In this document: in pieces, positions 31,128 through 31,486 of the stretch | Layout: each line of letters begins with the position of its first letter | Position numbering within the stretch: the stretch's first letter is position 1 | DNA from: Planctomycetota bacterium | GTDB lineage: Bacteria; Planctomycetota; Planctomycetia; Pirellulales; Pirellulaceae | DNA: 31,486 bases | Direction of reading: 5' to 3' | Assembly (NCBI GenBank): GCA_024274855.1 | Contig: JAJSAJ010000805.1 | Location: forward strand, 1-31,486 | The notes under the pieces: model-generated | What the model was told of the DNA's origin: nothing | Seen by the model: the letters and a program-made list of their open reading frames with translations, nothing else | Databases searched by the model: none | Program-made: the position numbers and the translations under genes

Positions 31128-31486
31128 TCAAGGATCATCTTTCCGATTGGTCGCTGAAGTGGACTCTCCATCTGGGATTGTTTCGATGCAATACAATCCT
31201 TTCCAGGTTTGTAGAAAGATCTGTCCGTTTGAGACGGCAAGGGTCGAGTTGCTTCGCTCGCCAATTGTGTTTATGGCGAGCAACTCGAACTTCTTCGGAT
31301 TCGCGGCAAAAACAATCGTCTCGCCGGCATTGCCGGAACCGCCAAGCGTGAACGCCATGGCTGGTCCGTGGTAACCGCTCATCGCCACGGCATAGGCCGT
31401 GGTGCGATCCGATCGGCGGTACCGAATAGCAAAAAGGCCGCTACGCGGATCGCGGTTCTGTGCAGAACTCGGCACAGCTACGCAGG
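31128..31486 (-). CDS. C-terminal part of a PQQ-type beta-propeller protein (runs off the window)
   Basis: The frame is open to the window edge, so the start lies outside. The visible part, about 119 residues, contains propeller-blade sequence: AYAVAMSGYHGPAMAFTL, ETIVFAANPKKFELLAINTI and AVSNGQIFLQTWKGLYCIE. The last of these is the typical closing strand of PQQ-like (BamB/quinoprotein-type) repeat proteins in planctomycetes. A polar tail ends the protein. It converges on the GH43-like gene, with 32 bases between the two stop codons. Its function cannot be told from the fragment. Confidence 0.72.
   Translation of the reverse strand, partial: CVAVPSSAQNRDPRSGLFAIRYRRSDRTTAYAVAMSGYHGPAMAFTLGGSGNAGETIVFAANPKKFELLAINTIGERSNSTLAVSNGQIFLQTWKGLYCIETIPDGESTSATNRKDDP

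Overview
The window looks like chromosomal DNA of a planctomycete, probably a Pirellula/Rhodopirellula-type lineage. This is inferred from family content, not from a marker gene. The signs are a secreted protein with the N-terminal LESLEDRRLL motif plus dockerin repeats, a sulfatase with a HEAT tail, a membrane Ser/Thr kinase carrying 14 WD40 repeats, an FG-GAP/ASPIC (CRTAC1-like) protein coupled to a multihaem cytochrome, and many intergenic palindromic repeats. No rRNA, tRNA, CRISPR array, transposase or integrase was found.

Layout. 1-2018 (+): a Tat-exported aldo/keto-reductase-like protein and a tetrahaem cytochrome. 2040-2570: a repeat element and the decayed C-terminal end of an archaemetzincin gene (-). 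2571-4517 (+): a secreted CocE/X-Pro-peptidase-type hydrolase with an EF-hand, followed by a strong hairpin. 4827-8480 (-): one long kinase-TM-WD40 reading frame broken by two in-frame stop codons. 9383-14349 (-): a KOW-only NusG-like protein, a translationally coupled 134-aa protein, a sulfatase and a sodium/solute symporter, plausibly one sulfated-glycan utilisation cluster. 14920-16053 (-): a secreted protein with two thioredoxin folds. 16655-19927 (+): a GT4 glycosyltransferase and an SLC13/DASS anion transporter. 20053-21485 (-): a 63-aa protein coupled by ATGA overlap to a membrane-anchored trypsin-like protease. 22096-26849 (+): a pentahaem cytochrome with TPRs coupled by ATGA overlap to a CRTAC1-like beta-propeller protein. 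27417-31095 (+): an LEPR/cadherin/dockerin protein and a GH43-like propeller. 31128-end (-): the C-terminus of a PQQ-propeller protein.

The most unusual signal is non-coding. A family of intergenic elements occurs at about 2040, 8660, 16280, 18085 and 26985. It is built from a hairpin unit used in both orientations, head to head or in tandem, and bounded in the best copy by imperfect terminal inverted repeats. The hairpin stems differ between units by paired, compensatory changes. A second dispersed module (1-170 and 14550-14737) consists of a conserved block next to a 7-bp tandem repeat and precedes two unrelated genes in opposite orientation.

Other points worth a second look are the two nonsense codons plus a missing catalytic-loop lysine in the kinase, the archaemetzincin remnant, a reductase fold lacking its catalytic tetrad, an unusually long loop insertion in the symporter, and the KOW-only regulator heading the sulfatase cluster.
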